From assembly GCA_021234155.1 (NCBI GenBank), contig JAJEKV010000112.1:659423-723422 (forward strand): DNA of 64,000 nucleotides. The letters are read 5' to 3'. Made by a program: the position numbers and the translations under genes. Below are positions 61,722-64,000 of this stretch, in pieces; the stretch's first letter is position 1; each line of letters opens with the position of its first letter. The notes below the pieces were generated by a model. It had not been told where the DNA came from, did not search any database, and saw only the letters and a program-made list of their open reading frames with translations. Source of the stretch: Isoetes taiwanensis (taxonomy: Eukaryota > Streptophyta > Lycopodiopsida > Isoetales > Isoetaceae).

Positions 61722-64000
61722 AAACCTATTAGAAATCTTAGAGAATATTTGAGCATTAAAGGATCATCAAGGCGGCATTTGGAATCGGGCTCAGCTACTT
61801 TCTAATGGTCAAAACCCTAAATTCCATCATAAATTATTACGGTTCCATTGAACCAGCATGCCCCTTAATTTTTGAGAAAGGCAAAAATACTCTATTGGTT
61901 CCATTTTTATGGGGCTAGACTTAATGTGCCCTTTAATGGTCCCAATGGTGTACCCTTTAACTATTTTGAAAGCATTATTTACCCATCTTCAAGGTTAATA
62001 GATACCTCAAACGAAGTTCCAAATTTTTATCATTAGACACCAACATCTCGTTCCATCATCCATTCATTGGAGATAAACACTTACATATGATAAAAAAAAA
62101 AAAAAACACATTCTTTGCGCTGCTTTATTGGACATGTGTTTGCTATTGTTAAAATGCACATTTTTACTACAAGTTACAAGACTTAGCATGCCAACAAGTA
62201 AATCAGAAGCTTATGCTGCTATTAGAAACTATTAAGTTCAAGTACAAAGATATCATAGCAGTTTTGCCATACACCTCTTAAGAAAGTTGAGAAAAACATT
62301 ATTAAAGAGGTTAAGAAATTTAAGAATTTTATATACAAAGATAAATAAGTTCAAGAATATCATATATTTGGATTAAAAAAACCACAGTCTAAGGATTTTT
62401 AAAGATTTTTAAGGATTTTCAAGATTTAAAAATTTTTAACGTATTTTATATGAAATACGTTTTTAAAGATTTTTTCCAAAAATTTTAAAAATCTTCAAAA
62501 AATCTTAAAAAACGTTTTTTTTTAAACATAACGGATTTTGACGCATTTAACAACATTGCCATCTCGCAGCGGATATTCAAGCTTATATATCACCCAAACA
62601 AGGTCTTTTCTGTTTTTAGCATAGGCATGCAACCATCTGCTTAATGCACATGCAATAAGCATCCTAGCATTACAACAAGATAGTCTATCTATTAGATAGC
62701 ATCGGCTACATTCGAGGAGACAAGTTTTTAGGTATAACATAAACTAGTCCCATGTCCAAACCGCCATATGAAGTTTTGTTCATTTATATTTGCTTTCTAG
62801 AAAGCTCAAAGATAAATACTATAGTGGAATATATTAGTTTATTCCCTATAATTGTAGCTATCTATGATCAGAAGCTATGAATGAAACATAAAAGCTAATA
62901 AAATCAAATTAGCAATTATCTTAATCAATTTTCTCATGAATCGGTGAAGAACCTCGATGTTTGAAGCCTCCACATATTATGTTCCCCTGTTTAGGTAGAT
63001 CCCCGCATTTGAACTTCTCCTTGCATCACACATGCCATAAAGTAACTTGCAACCGCCATTTTAAGGAGACAACCCATTTTGGTACAACAAACATACTTAC
63101 CATGGCTTATCAAAGTTTCAAAGAAATGTCGAGGTAGGTAATCTTTCAAGCATGCTTCACAACGAATTTGGAGAAGCCATTTAACCAAAGAATATTGGAA
63201 ATATTTGAGCCTTGTAATTTAGGCAACATGGTTTTGCCGTGCCATTCGTGCATTTTTTACGCCATGAGCTGGAGCTACCGGTGTAAGAGGCCATTCATGC
63301 ATCATATCCGCTATGAGCTGGAGCTATACGTAAGAAACCTTGTCAAACAAAGTTGGAATCACCATTACAGAGCCCAACGACCATCCCTTCACATTTCGTT
63401 TTTGGATACCTCAGCCTTTAGAGCTACGATTTCTATAGAGAAGCTCATATCGCATTTGTTGTAGCCGACCAAGTACACCGCCGTTCTAAGCCATCGATCT
63501 AGCTATACCCATTTGGGCCGTTTTGGCACCACAAGTTCTCAATCAAAGCCCTAATATTTTAGTCAACATAATATCATAGTCGACCAATGAATCAGATCAG
63601 GAACCAAAATTAAAATTGGCCCAACTCTTTTAGCAAAATATCCACCAAACCCCGCCTGTGAATAAATTAAATCGAAGCTCTTGACGTAATCGTAAGATTT
63701 AAAACTTGAAACAAGGCAGCCCTCATGGAATATCAAGACAGAGGTTAAAGAATCGCCTTTTGCAACACAAAAATCAAGCCCTCTTCATCTCCATCATCTT
63801 TCCGCGAGCAATTTTATCTCGTTATCCAAGAAAGAATTTTCTAGCTCGTAAAGTGAAGCAAGCGAGATTATGGATGTGGAAAGCCCCGCCAAATTGAAAG
63901 TTTAACTATCTTTGCAAGAGAATCACTACCGAATCGAACCCAAACGCCATGGTTTGCGGTCAAGACATATGCAAGCACAACGCCGTCTCCTATCTCCGGT

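Larger units (their letters stand above)
58370..64000 (-). repeat. Copy C of the diverged repeat unit, inverted
   Basis: Reading the minus strand from 64000 to 58370 matches copy A (11460-13150 joined to 18935-22860) without the LINE, and copy B over about 62090-58900. Copy C runs off the window. It is the best preserved copy: two exon-like blocks remain open here and are broken in A and B. At 62350 it shows the uninterrupted sequence corresponding to the LINE insertion point in copy A. Confidence 0.85.

Noticed and set aside
1-64000. CRISPR arrays, bacterial operons, tRNA and rRNA genes
   Set aside because: No evenly spaced short repeats of CRISPR type, no bacterial gene organisation, and no cloverleaf or rRNA stretch seen on either strand.

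Overview
The window looks like nuclear DNA from a land plant with a repeat-rich genome. It has two intron-rich genes of plant type, spliced at GT/AG sites, with short introns. They sit in a compact block at about 43.1-52.7 kb. Decayed retroelements, an unidentified duplicated unit and anonymous AT-rich DNA surround that block. I cannot name the species.

Layout: 1-11.4 kb is anonymous DNA with one possible Ty3-type reverse transcriptase remnant. From 11.46 to 22.86 kb runs copy A of a diverged repeat unit, split by a 5.8 kb LINE on the minus strand (13.15-18.93 kb). Copy B, a 2.5 kb internal piece of the same unit, is at 26.88-29.42 kb. An L1-type LINE on the minus strand, with endonuclease, reverse transcriptase and poly(A) tail, occupies 32.7-37.5 kb.

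The genic block holds two convergent genes. The first (+, 43115-48900, 22 exons, about 1133 aa) is the plant homologue of ZRANB3: an SNF2-family annealing helicase joined to an HNH nuclease domain. The second (-, 49535 to about 52.7 kb) is an ASCC1-like protein with two KH-like segments and an AKAP7/2H-phosphoesterase-type C-terminus. Both families are linked to genome maintenance: fork remodelling for ZRANB3 and alkylation-damage response for ASCC1. Whether they cooperate here is inference only.

To the right lie a perfect hairpin near the ASCC1 5' end, a 440 bp foldback element, a 98 bp tandem duplication, a 5'-truncated LINE ending in a long (ATTCT)n tail, a GGAATC-rich array, and copy C of the repeat unit in inverted orientation (58.37 kb to the window end). 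Copy C keeps two exon-like blocks, with compatible splice phases, of a protein I do not recognise.

An unexpected signal is that the three repeat copies differ repeatedly at CAG/CTG sites, often as CGG, GCG or CACG variants. The two genes keep open reading frames with a normal-looking CAG/CTG content. This suggests consensus errors at CHG-methylated cytosines in silenced DNA rather than real divergence, so TE decay in this window may be overstated.
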